Below are positions 10,299 to 21,196 of a stretch of DNA of 64,000 bases, in pieces. Positions within the stretch are counted from its first letter, which is position 1; the number at the start of each line of letters is the position of its first letter. The notes under the pieces were generated by a model. It did no database searches, was not told where the DNA came from, and saw only the letters and a list, made by a program, of their open reading frames with translations. The DNA comes from Brachypodium distachyon (lineage: Eukaryota; Streptophyta; Magnoliopsida; Poales; Poaceae): contig NC_016131.3 in the NCBI RefSeq assembly GCF_000005505.3, positions 13,227,501 to 13,291,500 on the forward strand, in the 5' to 3' direction. A program made the translations under genes and the position numbers.

Positions 10299-11273
10299 CT
10301 ACTCGTCACGGTCGGTCTCAACGTCGGACTCGAAGATAACCTCCTCAGGGTCCTCCTCCTCCTCCGTCGGCTCGTCCTCGTCTCCGGAGTCGGCCATCTC
10401 GTAGTCGAACTCCTCAACCCTGATCTGCATCTCCTCCTCGTAGTCCTCGTCATTACTGAGGAATGCATCGTCCTCAGCCTGAACGTCCTCCCCGTCGTCA
10501 CAGGCCTCCTCTAGTGCATCCTCCAGCTCGACAATTGTGGTCTGAAGTAGGTCCACACGGTTCTTCAGTTCCTGTATCTTGGTCTTCTTGCGCTGAGCCT
10601 TCTGCACCACCTCGTCTAACTCCTCCTGCAGGATGTAGGCTGTCTCCTGCAACTGTCCCAGCTCGTCCTTCGCGTCGTTGTTCAGAGCCTCCAATGCCTG
10701 CACCTTCTGCTGCGACTCCACGTCCTTGGCCTTTAGCAGATCGTTCTCCCGCTTGAGGGCGGCGATCTGAACATCAGCCAGGGCTAACTCCTGGTTCAGC
10801 TCATCCCGGGCGTGAAGATGCGCATCCGAGATGCTCCTGGTGACCTCCTGCTGAGCCTGGACGCTATCGAGGTAGCGCTCGAGGTCGGCGTACTGCTGGG
10901 CGCTGGGGGTGAGGCTATCGATATGGGGAAACAGACTCCCGTATCGGGTCTTCTTGCCGAAGTCCTCGTAGGCGGTGAAGACGAGCTCAGAGGCGTACTC
11001 GCCGCAGATGCGGGCAAGAGTCTCCTGCATGGCCTTTATCAGGCCAGCCTCCCAAGTGTCCGCTCCCACGGTGAAGGTGACGTCCCTGGTGATGGGGTGA
11101 ACCTGGCGTCCACGGATCTTGGCGGCGACGTCGACGTGTCCTGGACGGTCCGCGCGACGGTAAGCACGAAACTCTGGTGCAGGCATGCGTAGATATGTGG
11201 TCACGTCACGCAGCTGCGCCTCAAAGGGAAGGTCGTCCTGTCCAGCCTGGTGAAACTCTCCGTTGGCAGCCAT
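10299..11273 (-). CDS. ORF0 of Tekay-like element TK2, intact 324 aa
   Basis: An uninterrupted 324-codon frame lies just downstream (minus strand) of the TK2 primer site. The N-terminal half has PAPEFRAYRRADRPG and an ICGEYASELVFTAYEDFG segment. From about residue 135 it is a long Leu-heptad helix (ADVQIAALKRENDLLK, then EALNNDAKDELGQLQE and IQELKNRVDLLQTT), almost certainly a coiled coil. The last 70 residues are strongly acidic (EDEPTEEEEDPEE). It is homologous in position and layout to 1768-2616. Function is unknown; such ORF0 proteins occur in RIRE3-type elements. It is the only long undamaged frame of family A here, in an element that has lost gag-pol. It is annotated as a transposon gene, not a host gene. 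Confidence 0.8.
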   Translation of the reverse strand: MAANGEFHQAGQDDLPFEAQLRDVTTYLRMPAPEFRAYRRADRPGHVDVAAKIRGRQVHPITRDVTFTVGADTWEAGLIKAMQETLARICGEYASELVFTAYEDFGKKTRYGSLFPHIDSLTPSAQQYADLERYLDSVQAQQEVTRSISDAHLHARDELNQELALADVQIAALKRENDLLKAKDVESQQKVQALEALNNDAKDELGQLQETAYILQEELDEVVQKAQRKKTKIQELKNRVDLLQTTIVELEDALEEACDDGEDVQAEDDAFLSNDEDYEEEMQIRVEEFDYEMADSGDEDEPTEEEEDPEEVIFESDVETDRDE

Positions 11274-11433
11274 CTACACAATTTTTAACAAAGAGGGGAA
11301 AAGTCGATCAGAATCCATGTTAGATAGACAAGAATAGGAGTATAAGTATATAGGTGTATATTCTTCTTGATTTACTTAAAATAAGTCCCTATGGCTTTTC
11401 CAGTACTAGGGTCACGTCCTACAGGCAACATGC
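11274..11433 (-). other. Leader between primer site and ORF0 of TK2
   Basis: Short AT-rich leader, about 160 bp, against about 470 bp in TK1. No gene seen. Confidence 0.5.
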
Positions 11434-11445
11434 GCTCTGATACCA
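11434..11445 (-). promoter_or_regulatory. Primer binding site (tRNA-Met type) of TK2
   Basis: GCTCTGATACCA on the plus strand, i.e. TGGTATCAGAGC on the minus strand, two bases from the LTR end at 11448. Same spacing and sequence as TK1. Confidence 0.9.
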
Positions 11446-11447
11446 TC

Positions 11448-14400
11448 TGTGGCGACCCAGACCATTAAGGTCCTGGAATCACTGTGTTTATAGTACTAGT
11501 CCCTGGATCAATGCTAGTACACACAGTTCACGATGAAATATCATAATTCATGTCTTTATTACAACGTATAAAAGATAACAATCCAGAGTATTATTACACA
11601 ACGAAAGTCTAAAATATTAAATGAAGATAAATGAGCTTCCATCCACGCCACAGGCAAGTTGAATGTAGACTCGCGACCGTGCGTACCTCCTTCCTTTAAT
11701 TATCACTCTCTACACATGATAGGTGCAGATAAGTACATTGAATGTACTCGCAAGTAAATACCTGTGAGGTTAGGAGAAATGCAAGTACATGCTTATTGGA
11801 TAGTTCCTAAATGGCTTCTATGGTTCTTTTGCCAAAACAGCAAGTTTCATTTTGAAATACTCATAATAGCTTTTCTTTGCAAAACTCTAAATTTAGAATT
11901 TCATAGAAAATAGTTTTGAAAAGTAGATATGGTCTTTCTATGGAATCTCCACGACCTAACTATGTATTCTGGGTCAAACTGACGCTCACATAGCAACCCT
12001 TGATTTCCCTGACCCATTCTGTGGGATCCATCGAGTAGATACTCATTCTGTGAATGCTTCCATCGAGTCAAAACAGTTTTTGGTTTTTGAAAACAAAACT
12101 AGAAGACCCGTAACCAAGGGCATGGCTAATCGATTAGATTGACACTCTCGAGAGGTTTGTACACTTTACCCACCAGACACAATCAGTCCAAAGTGTTGCC
12201 TAACGACAAGCGTGTGCAACAGGTAAAGATTGTGACGAAGTCTTTCACTAGAAGCCCCCTATACTTAATCCTGGCACCGCCCGCCCCATATGAGCACATT
12301 GGCCCCTCTCCGGATGACGATACCCAAGTAAGGGTTTCCCGCTAGTTACTCGACTAAGCCAGAGCCATAATAGCAGGTGGTTGTACATGTAAGCTTTTGG
12401 GTTCCATTGGAAAAGAATTGAACTTTTAGATTCTGGACGGCGGTCCCCACCGAAAATCCTGAGCATCTGCAGAGCCGAATTGGATGCTGCCCTTGTCGAC
12501 AACCAATAATGGTCTCAAACTTACCACTCCGCCCAGTTGAAAACATTTTGAGGATTTTGTTTCGAAAACATTTTTCCAAACACATACGACTCAATTCTGA
12601 GCACTTAATACTTTGAAAATAGTTTTGGGTCCCTCCCGGTACAATAATGTAGCAAGCACTTTGTAAAATCATACAAGTAATAACTTAGGGTGATTGGTGG
12701 CATGACAATAACTTATAGGCATACTACTTAGGACATAGCTAATAAATTGCAAACGCATTTTATAAATACTTCATAACAATATAAACCTACACATGCATGC
12801 CTACAACTTATAAACAAAGTAGCATATGCAAATATTATAGGATTCTAGATGATCAAAGGTATCCACTTGCCTGAGCCTGAGTTGCTGTAACGATCAAAAT
12901 TTCCCTGGCACTCTTCGCACTCACACTCGGGATAATCTATCGCGAAGAACGAAAGCAACAATGAATAACTTGTTCAACAACTCCAAATTATAACTCCAAT
13001 AAGAGCCGGATAAGAATTACAAAAACTTAAATTTAGAAAAGCAGCTAACAAGGCACAAGTAATGCTAATCCAACCGCAAGCACAGATCTAAGGCTAGGGA
13101 CAAGATTTGGAACCAAGTGGAGACAAATGATAACCTACGAGCTGATAGCAGATAGCGAATCTAACGGGAAGGGGACTGTCGAAACACGTCTGAACTAATG
13201 GTACGGAAGGGACTGAAACTAATAACATAACTTAAGGCTTATAACACAGAAAGTTTCATCTAAAACAGAGCTACGAAACAAAAGATACAAGCCTACGAAA
13301 GTAGCTAATCAAAAACAGCATTCTGTGAATACAGTTTTCAATTATTATTCTAGTAGTGTAATCTAATTACATGTTACATGAAAAGTGTTCTGAGGTGTAT
13401 AGTTTTAACCAATGTTTACATTACAGAAAGAATAAACGAAAAGGGGTTTATAGGTTTTAAACATTAAGCTCTACAAAGTGTCTAATCAATAACAGTGCTG
13501 GCTAGACTAAACCGGTGTCTTAAGTTCTTTTTAACAGGTAGCTAGTTTTGACAAACTTTTAGGTCATTATCTAAACCTACAAAAGGTGAAAAAAATAACA
13601 GGGTGTAACACAAGACCTACTCGTCATCCTACAGGAGCTCACAACCTAAACGGGTCTACAATCTACTCAACAAGAACGTCGAAAGGTATCTAATCTAAAA
13701 CAGACTAACTGGGAATACCGATTTGGAACAATGATGCACTGCTGAAGATGATAGAGACGGGGCTTCTAAAGAGGTCTAATTTATAGAGCAAGATGTAAGC
13801 TACCAGATGCAAAAAGAATTTCCTAAATAGGATCTACGGAACAAAAGATACGGAGTATAGAAGTAGGCTAATCAAAATAGACTGCAGCCCGAAAACAGAG
13901 CAAGAAAGCTCACCGGAGAAGATGGAGTTCGCCGGAGTTGATAGGAGTCGGCGAAACAGAGGTTTCCGGAGGCAAGGCTGTGGTGTATGGTGTTCTAGGC
14001 GTCGATAGGGATCTAAAGGTGGTGGTGGCTCGGGCTAATTTGGGGCGAGGCGGTAGGAATTGCTCGCCGGAGTTTGCGTGGAAACGGCGACAAAACATGA
14101 AATTGGTGGCAAGGTTGACTGCGGCTTCGAGCTAGATTTCGAGAGATTGGTCTGGGCTCTCGAGGGCATCAGCTTGGGATATTTATAGGGCTCGGGGCGC
14201 TCGGGATAAGGCCGGCGGCGGGTGAGATTTGAACGGGATTCGGTTTCGCTTAAAATTCGGACGAGATAGAGTCCGGGAGGGTTTCAATCTTGTTGGGATA
14301 GATTACTTGCTGTGTGGGTCACGAATTAGTGAAGAAATCGCGGAGAAAAACGGTTCGGAGGGTGGTGTTCGAGGTGGACGGCCATGGACGCCGGTGACTC

Positions 14401-15106
14401 GAGCTCGAGCTCGGGCTCGGCCATGGCAGGGGCTGCGGGCGGGCGGCGGGGCGGCGGCGGCGAGGGGCGGAGCCAGGGCGGCGGGGCAGGGGCCGGCGAG
14501 CAGCAGCTGCGGCCGAGCTGGGCCTGGCCATGGACGCAGCCAGCACAGGCTGTGCCTGTGTGCGTGAGAAAGAAGAAGGAGGAAAGGAGAAAAGAAAAAA
14601 AAAAGGAAAAAGGAAAAAGGAAAAAAAAAGGATGGCCGTTGGATGGGAAATGGATGGATGAGATTAAAAGATAGCCCTTCGGTACACTTAAGTGAAAACG
14701 GATTTCACGGAAATACGCCTCCGTGTAGAGAAAACGTACTCCGTGGAATAGAAGAAAAACAAATAAAGAAATAGTTTTTCTGGGTCTCTAAATTGCCAGA
14801 AAATCAAATAAGGCAAATAAAATACCAAACGGCATCGGAAAAATTCCAGAAAATTCCTGAAATTCCAAATACCTGTTTGGACGCTAGTAAAAATAGTTTC
14901 CTCATGAAATATAATTTATAAAACTATTTTTAATGCATATGCAGCTCAAATAAATTGTAACAAATGCATATAATCACTCTTAAGGTCCAAATAAACTCCC
15001 AATTAAATTGTAAGATCATCTCCAAAATCAAATATGGTCAAAATGATATGCACGTGACATGAAAACAAGGTGATAACATCCAAATTAGAAAAATTGGGAT
15101 GTTACA
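11448..15106 (-). mobile_element. 5' LTR of TK2, long family A subtype (3.66 kb)
   Basis: In minus orientation the LTR runs from TGTAACATCCC (ending at 15106) to GGGTCGCCACA (11448). It shares both termini and several blocks with the other family A LTRs, including the YCACTCTCGAGAGG..GTACACTTTACCCAC block at about 12140-12175. It also has about 1.5 kb of its own sequence (12900-14700), which recurs only in the LTR at 45419-49661. A TATA-like TATAAATA lies on the minus strand at 14180-14187, and a GC-rich block with compositional open frames at 14380-14540. The right flank is TCATG; the other flank is lost with the deleted 3' half of the element. Confidence 0.88.
14180..14187 (-). promoter_or_regulatory. 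TATA-like box in TK2 LTR
   Basis: TATAAATA on the minus strand, downstream of the GC-rich part of the LTR and pointing into the element. TATAAAG and TATAAAA occupy the corresponding place at 59048-59054 and 48684-48690, which supports it as the LTR promoter core. Confidence 0.55.
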
Positions 15107-15585
15107 TCATGGCATACTCTTTTCCATTTGATTGTGTTGTATGTTTATGTATGTATTGTTTGTATTTGATTTAGTTTTCTCGGAGAGCGATCTGTGTGAT
15201 TGCGAAGAGTGTTGGAATACCAACTGCTATCAAGGCAAGTTCACTTTGATCATATCCTTTACTGTTGTTTTAAAATACTTATGCATTAGAGTTGTTTGTA
15301 GAAATGCATTGATAGGACTATTACTCGTACTTATGCTAGCTATGACTTGACCTATTAGTGATAGGATCACCTTTGCCATTACCCTTCCACCAATTGCCAT
15401 CGTAAGTAGTTGATTTGCTACGCTATGTTAGTATACGTGGGAGGGTATCTCAATTACCATGAAAGTGTTATTATAAAGTATTTTGGAAACCTGGCAAAAC
15501 CAACTTTAATGAACCGTCCTGAGTGGGCTGCTTTGAGGAAGTGGAGATGTATGCGACGTCAGGTCCATTTCTATGGGTCCATTTC
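15107..15585 (+). mobile_element. Family A LTR internal fragment (copy 1)
   Basis: Plus-orientation LTR body beginning TCATGGCATAC. It matches the reversed body around 57500-58015, including the TTTTCTCGGAGAGCGA block at about 15175-15190. It is probably the continuation of the LTR begun at 8883, minus the deleted stretch. It ends around 15580 in a short duplicated CCATTTCTATG tract, then the LTR body starts again from an earlier point. Confidence 0.75.
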
Positions 15586-15611
15586 TATGAGTCACACAGC
15601 ATACATTCTTT

Positions 15612-17192
15612 GAATAAAATCAACCCAATCATGTCACATGTTTGCACCGCATCATAGCATACATTCTTTTGTCATGTTTGAATGGTGTGTTTATGTATGC
15701 ATTGTTTGTATTGTTTAGTTTTCTCGGAGAGCGAGCTATGTGACTGTGAAGAGTGTCTGAATACCAATTACTATCAAGGCAAGTTCACTTTGATCATTCA
15801 CCTATTATTTTATTATGCACTAGATGTTATTAGTTGCATTGTTAGGATTATTATTGTATCTATGCTATGCTATGATTCTCCTAGTAGTATAGGATACCTT
15901 TGCCGTGACCTCACCACCAATTGCCATCGTAGTAGTAAAATGCTATGTTATGATAATATACGAGGGTGGTATTATTACAATGTGATACTATTGAATTACA
16001 TTATGATTTTCCTAGTGTATGGAAAAACAAGTAATTCAATGAATCGTCCTGGGTGGGCGGCTTTGAGTATTTGGATGTTGTGACGTTAGGTCCATTTCTA
16101 TGGGCCCGCTGAGTCGTCTCTCCATGTGATTCGGGAGCATCCATGGTCATCTCCCCGTGCGATTCGGGGAGGGCCTGCGTCACAATGTGGGATGCTACCC
16201 GGGATAACCAGAGACTGGACTAGTTTCCTGTGTAGTAGCTTCCAGTACAACCACATGGTATTATGGGCTCTGCCAGGATGGATGTAAGAAATATGAACCT
16301 GGATCCGAGGTGACATCGGTATGTAGCAGTGTAGGTTGGAACGCGTCCCTCAGGTGGTTTGGGGGAATATGTTCTGAAAATTCCTGTAATTGATGCCGTT
16401 GCTACTCTACCCTGAGTACAGCAAGGGATTAACACGTCGATTTCTTGTGGGTAAAGTGTACCACCTCTCGAGAATGTCAAACTAAGTACTTAGGCATGTC
16501 CCCGGTTACGGACAATTATGATCAACTAGATATTGGGGCTGTAAGGAAGGTCTCACTCATCCTAATTTCCTAATAAAATGAATGGATTGAACTGGGTAGA
16601 AGCTTTGATGTTTCTACTCAATGTGCCTAGGTTAATAGGAGCATGGGTGTTTCTACCCCGTGTCCAATAGACCTCAAAACAATTTGTTTAAAAATGATAG
16701 GATTGAATAATGATGCTTTTATGCAAATAGCCAAACCCCACATAGCCAAATTATGCATGTACTTGGTAGGTCCTTTATAACTCTGGTGAACTTGCCAATA
16801 CATTCAAATGTATTGACCATCTAGTGGCTGCAATTAATAATGCAGGTGGATCCGACGATGAGTGAGGTTCGTCGTTATGTTTTGGGTCATGTGCTTACAT
16901 TCCAACATGCTCTCACCTTGGAGTAGTTGAGGCCCTTATGTTCTACCCTTTTTCCGCTGCAGTATTTTGAAACAATGTTTTATGATGTTAAAACAGTATT
17001 TGTTTTTGCTGGCCCAAGAGGTCATGCGAGGTTGTAAGTACTATTTAAATCCTGGATGATGAGATGTAATAAAGTACTTTTGACCTTTGTTTCTGTATAT
17101 TTCATCTTGAAACTGTGTGTGCTAGTGAGTCGATCCAGGGACTAGCACAGTAAGCCCAGAGATCGAACCCTAGTAAGGGGGCGGTCGCTTCA
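15612..17192 (+). mobile_element. Family A LTR 3' portion (copy 2), plus strand
   Basis: Repeats the LTR body from GAATAAAATCAACCC and continues without a break to the family terminus GGTCGCTTCA at 17192. The part from 16428 is nearly identical to the TK1 LTR end at 521-1286. It is followed not by a primer site but by the remains of a Tat LTR (17193), so it is either a solo LTR or a 3' LTR inserted there. The right flank CTAAG (17193-17197) does not match TGAGT left of 8883, so the two ends belong to different insertions. Confidence 0.82.
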
Positions 17193-17397
17193 CTAAGCCC
17201 GGGAGCTCCCCGGCAACCTGTAAAAACCCATACAAGGAAATACAACTCCAAAGCAGTACGTAGGGTATTACACTTCCGGGTGGCCCGAACCTGGGTAAAA
17301 CCTTGTGTCTACCGTCACGTCGGCGATCGCTTCGCCCTCCACGGAACCAAAAAGGGGGTGCTCGGCATCCCCGGTGCCAAAGACCCGTGCTCCGACA
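17193..17397 (+). mobile_element. 5' LTR remnant of Tat element T1
   Basis: The last 205 bp of a Tat LTR, recognised by the conserved U5 string (CCGGGTGGCCCGAACCTGGG..) and the GACA terminus at 17397 followed by TC and a primer site. The upstream part of the LTR is missing to the left of the family A LTR that ends at 17192. It has diverged from T2's LTR, consistent with T1 being a different subfamily and older than the T2 insertion it contains. Confidence 0.8.
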
Positions 17398-17399
17398 TC

Positions 17400-17418
17400 T
17401 GGCACGCCAGGTAGGGGG
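17400..17418 (+). promoter_or_regulatory. Primer binding site of T1
   Basis: TGGCACGCCAGGTAGGGGG two bases after the LTR end. T2 (18719) has the same sequence and T3 (54205-54223) has TGGCGCGCCAGGTAGGGGG. This is the characteristic primer site of RIRE2/Cinful-type elements; the matching tRNA cannot be verified from this window. Confidence 0.85.
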
Positions 17419-17505
17419 GCGTGCAGAAAGCTTCGGGTGACCGCCGGCGTCATCGTCTTCAACACCGACTTCATCGTTTACGACATCTTCAACGGCTAGC
17501 TCGCT

Positions 17506-17732
17506 ATGCCGCCCAAGAGGGCAGACGAGCCTCGGGTCGACTTGTGCGACACCCTCGCCATGCGCACTCGATCCCATGACGCCACGCGCGCATCGCAAGC
17601 ACAAGGGGACCAGGGGTCCCCTCCAGGGCAGCAGCAGTCGCAGCTGCCCCCTCCGCCTCCTTGGCCGTCGGCGGACAACCGACTGAGTGAGCCTGCGGCA
17701 CCTAGCGCCGGAGCCAGCCGCGCGGCGAACAC
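17506..17732 (+). pseudogene. gag: gag N-terminus of T1, interrupted by T2
   Basis: Opens at ATG 17506 (MPPKRADEPR), 88 bp after the primer site. The sequence is basic, then Gln/Pro-rich (QQQSQLPPPPPWPSADN), and stops where T2 begins at 17733. Homologous starts occur in T2 (18826, MPPKQAGESR) and T3 (about 54117, minus). The frame resumes after T2 at 34723 with CAACGTCGCCCGCGCCAGCC, which matches T3 across the insertion point. Confidence 0.75.
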
Positions 17733-18716
17733 TGTTGCAACCGTGGCACCCGGGGTACCACCGCTGCGCGACGCGCAGGCCCCGTTCCCGGCTTCCCGGG
17801 AAGGTCTCATCCTGGGGAGCGTCTATGAGCTCCCCGGCAAGCTACCAGCTCGAAAGGGGCTAGCGGGGCTTCGGGGAATATTCCCGCCTGGGCACCTCCC
17901 GGCAAGCTGCTTCCCGGGAGGGGGTCCCGGGTGCGTTGGGCCCGGGTGCTTCCCGGGGTCGACTTGCTAGGATTGGGGGTTCCCGGGCGCGTGCCCCCGC
18001 CTCGGGCATGGGGCCCGGGGGACAGCACCAAGCAGGCGCGTGGCGGGCACGGCACGCACGGTCCCACCAAGGCAAGGAGTAAGGCGCACGGCTCATTAAA
18101 CGAGCCGACCGACGGGTTGTTACTCGTCCGATCCAAGGAACAGTGGTTGTCTAATCCTACCCTAGGGTCTTAGGCCCCTAGCAGCGGAGGTGGCACCCAT
18201 GCACGCCACCAGCTCACCGGGGGGAATTGCATGCCTCCCCGTTGGACACTTGTAGCTCATGCACCGTGGCACATGTGGCATCCCCTTATGTATAAAAGGA
18301 GGACCCATGCCGACGGTGAAAGGGGTTAGTCAGTTAGTTGGTTCGGACGAAGCTTGCTCGACAGATGCTTAGTGGCTCCAGTAGGCAGCCAGCAGAGAGC
18401 GGTGAGGAGTACCTAGCCACTGAGAGAAAGCTCGGGAGCTTGCCCGGCAACTTGTAAACATTTGATTCGTAATCAATATCAGCTCAAACAGGCAGGACGT
18501 AGGGTTTTACACCTCCGGGTGGCCTGAACCTGGGTAAAAAACGTGTGTGCATCTGTTCTTGGACTAGCGCATACCCCTAGCACTTCGTCTCGCCGGCCAA
18601 GTAGGGCCTCATCGGCGGTGCCGGCGATCACCGGGTCTCCGCCCCAGATGCCCCTACCGAACCTAAAAGGGGGACGTGGCCGCACGCCCCCGGTGTCGGA
18701 GCACCGAGCGACGACA
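17733..18716 (+). mobile_element. 5' LTR of T2 (984 bp)
   Basis: Runs TGTTGCAACC...GACGACA. The start differs from the usual TGTCGCACC by one substitution and a one-base change. It contains a GC-rich U3 with several imperfect TTCCCGGGAA palindromes, a TATA box at 18291-18297, and the conserved U5 ending in CGGAGCACCGAGCGACGACA. It matches the 3' LTR (948 bp) closely but with several indels and substitutions, so the insertion is not recent. Confidence 0.92.
18291..18297 (+). promoter_or_regulatory. TATA box of T2 5' LTR
   Basis: TATAAAA in the context CTTATGTATAAAAGGAGG. The same string occurs at 26834-26840 and 34297-34303, and reversed at 61173-61179 (ACATAAGG), 54635-54641 and 40416-40422. 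It is the invariant promoter core of this LTR family. Confidence 0.8.
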
Positions 18717-18718
18717 TC

Positions 18719-18737
18719 TGGCACGCCAGGTAGGGGG
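18719..18737 (+). promoter_or_regulatory. Primer binding site of T2
   Basis: TGGCACGCCAGGTAGGGGG two bases after the LTR end at 18716. Confidence 0.88.
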
Positions 18738-18825
18738 TGTGGGAGCGGACAACGCCGGAGATCGCCAGTAGCAGAGTTTCCATCGGCGTCGGCTTCGCTC
18801 TTCTTCACCGACGAGTCCAGTCACC

Positions 18826-20391
18826 ATGCCCCCCAAGCAGGCTGGTGAATCACGCATAGACCCTGGCTGAAGCCATCATCGCGCACGCGTCATGGTGCGG
18901 TACGAGCCGCAGCAGGGCACGCCGGCGCATGAGACGTGGGGCGAGGAGTTGGAAGCGTGTCTCGCCCTGGCCGCCCAGCAGCCGCAAGGCGAGGGCGCCC
19001 CGGTAGGCTCCTGCCACGGGTAGAACTCGAAGCGCGGAGACGCGCCACCCGCCTCACGACAGGGGGAGAACCCTCCCCCTCCTCAGCGAGGCCAAGGAGA
19101 CGGGGGCCTGGAGGGGTCCTCGAACTCATCGCCCACCGTTCGGGGGGTTGATGCGCGTGGCATCTTGAATGCCCGCCAGCAGGAGGATCTGCACCCCGCG
19201 CTTGGAGCGCCGGCGCAGGCGCGAGGTGGAGCGCCCGCGCCCCCAGGAGCAGGAAGACGCTTCCATGGGCCCCGAGGACGGCTGCACCGCGTTCACGTGC
19301 GAGTTGCAGCGGGTGATGTGGCCCCGTAAGTTCCGAGCGCCTGCGCTCGGTACGTACGACGGGACCGCTAACCCCAAAGATTTTCTCCTGACCTACACGT
19401 TGGGCATGCATGCCATCGGCGCCGACGACAAGGTCAGGGCGAACTGGTTCCCGATGGTCCTAAAAGGATCAGCGCGAACCTGGTTGCTCAACCTGCCCTC
19501 CGGGTCCGCCGCCACTTGGGCGGACCTGCGCGAGCAGTTCGTGAGTGCGTTCTAGGGCGGCTATAAGCGCCCGGGAACCATGGCGGAGCTGCACACTATC
19601 GTGCAAAAACCGGGAGAGACGCTGCGGGCCATCGTCAACCGCTTCTCCAACCTCTCCTATTCCATTCCGGAGGCGGAGGCGGCCGCCATTATCAACACCT
19701 TCGCCATCAATGTCCGCTATGCCAAGATGCGTGAGAAGCTGAGCACGCATCGGATCCGGACGACGCAGGACTTGTACGCCTTGGCGCACAAATGCGCCAT
19801 GGCCGAGGAAGGGCGCCTAGCGCCCGAGCTGGCAGCCCAGGCTGCCGCGAGCCCTGGCAAGGGCTCGCAGAAGAAGGGTTCCCGCAAGCGCAGCGGGAAA
19901 CAAGTCCTCGCTGCGGACTCGGGGGCTCCTGCCGCGAGGCTCGCGAAGAAGGCCTCGCCGGGTGGAGAGTCGGGCGGGAAGCGGGGCGACGCGCCCCCCT
20001 GCCCCATCCACAGCAACTCCACCCGCGACGCGCAGAATTGCTGCGTTCTGCAGGGGATCAAGCAGCGGCGGGAGCAGCGCCACGAGGAGCGCCGCGCCAC
20101 CGGCGCCTGCTTCAATTGTGGCGACATCGGGCATCTCTCCCGAGATTGCCCGAACGACCCAAGAGCGGGTCCGAGGCCGGCCGGCGGTGGTGCCGGCAGG
20201 GGTGAACCCCAAGGAGGGGGGCCGGCCAACCCCGCGTTGGGCGGGAACGCCCTCCTCGGGGACGCGACAGGGCGCGTGCTGAGGAGCAGCGCGAGTCCGA
20301 CTATACTGGCAGCGACGAACCGGGCTTCCAGGAGCCTCGTGGCGTCGCCTGCATCCATGGGGGAGCTTACGCTCTCCCGTCTCACGCCGCG
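18826..20391 (+). pseudogene. gag: gag of T2, broken
   Basis: Gag opens at ATG 18826 (MPPKQAGESR) and is closed after 14 codons by TGA 18868. The coding trace continues through several frames: VRYEPQQGTPAHETWGEEL, then from about 19260 the capsid region (GTYDGTANPKDFL, ADDKVRANWFPMVLKGSARTW, GETLRAIVNRFSNLSYSIPEAEAAAI). It then reaches a basic Lys/Ser/Gly stretch and an intact CCHC zinc knuckle (CFNCGDIGHLSRDC at about 20107-20148). Stops include TAG 19021 and TAG 19553, both in place of CAG in the homologues. The Gag C-terminus passes into the protease with a further frame change near 20390. Confidence 0.85.
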
Positions 20392-21196
20392 GTGAAGCGC
20401 CTCACCCGCGACGTGTGCGCGCTATTACCGGATGCGGAGCCGCAACAACCGCTGAGGTGGTCGGACGTGCCGGGCACCTTCAGCGCCGACGATCACCCAG
20501 CGCGACAGTTGGGTTCCGGGGTAATACCCTTCGTCGTCTCGCCGATCATTAGCAATATGACGGTGACTAAGTTGCTGGTGGATAACGGAGCGGGGCTTAA
20601 CCTCCTGTCCGCCAGGCTGGTGGAAAAGCTCCAGCTGTCGATGGAGCACCTGAAGCCCACCGAACCGTTCCGGGGGGGGGAACCCCGGGATCGTGCGCCC
20701 GTTGGAACGCATCACGCTGTCGGTCACCTTCGGGTCCCGGGAAGCGTTCAGGACCGAGCACATAGTGTTCGACGTGGCGCATACCCCGTTGCCCTACAAC
20801 GGGATCCTTGGTCGGCCAGCGCTGATCAAGTTTATGGCGGCTACGCATTGCGCCTATGGCGTGATGAAGATGCCGTCCGTCTATGGGGTCCTCTCCATCA
20901 GGTGCGACCTCAAAGACGTGGCTTGGTGCGTTCGCGAGGTCGTCTGGGTTGCTGTTGCAGCTGACGCCGGTGACGAGGATGTTGTCGAGGACGACGGCTT
21001 GCCGGGCAATGCCCCGGCAATGAAGAAGGCCCGCGCTACCCCGCAAGGGCTTGCTGGGGGAGGCACAGGCTCGAGCTCGCGCCCCGGCAAGAGGCAGGTG
21101 CTCCGGGAGGAGGCCGCCAAAGTGAAGAAGCTGCCCCTCCAAGCCGGCGACAAGGAGCGCACCGTTACCGTCGGTGCGAACCTGGCCGCCGAATAG
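20392..21196 (+). pseudogene. pol: Aspartic protease region of T2 pol
   Basis: Tat-type retropepsin. The active-site loop is LLVDNGAGLNLLSARL (DNG instead of the more usual D[TSG]G, also present in T3), preceded by SPIISNMTVTK and followed by FGSREAFRTEHIVFDV and PYNGILGRPALIKFMA. A run of nine G at 20672-20680 marks a frameshift within the domain. The segment ends in a Lys-rich linker and TAG at 21194-21196. T3 has the identical TAG at the same codon (50479-50481, minus), so this stop predates both insertions. Confidence 0.82.

Noticed and set aside
8883..17192. One single family A element or LTR spanning this whole interval
   Set aside because: Target sites TGAGT and CTAAG differ, the LTR body is present twice, and a minus-strand element with its own primer site lies inside. 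At least two insertions plus deletions are needed.
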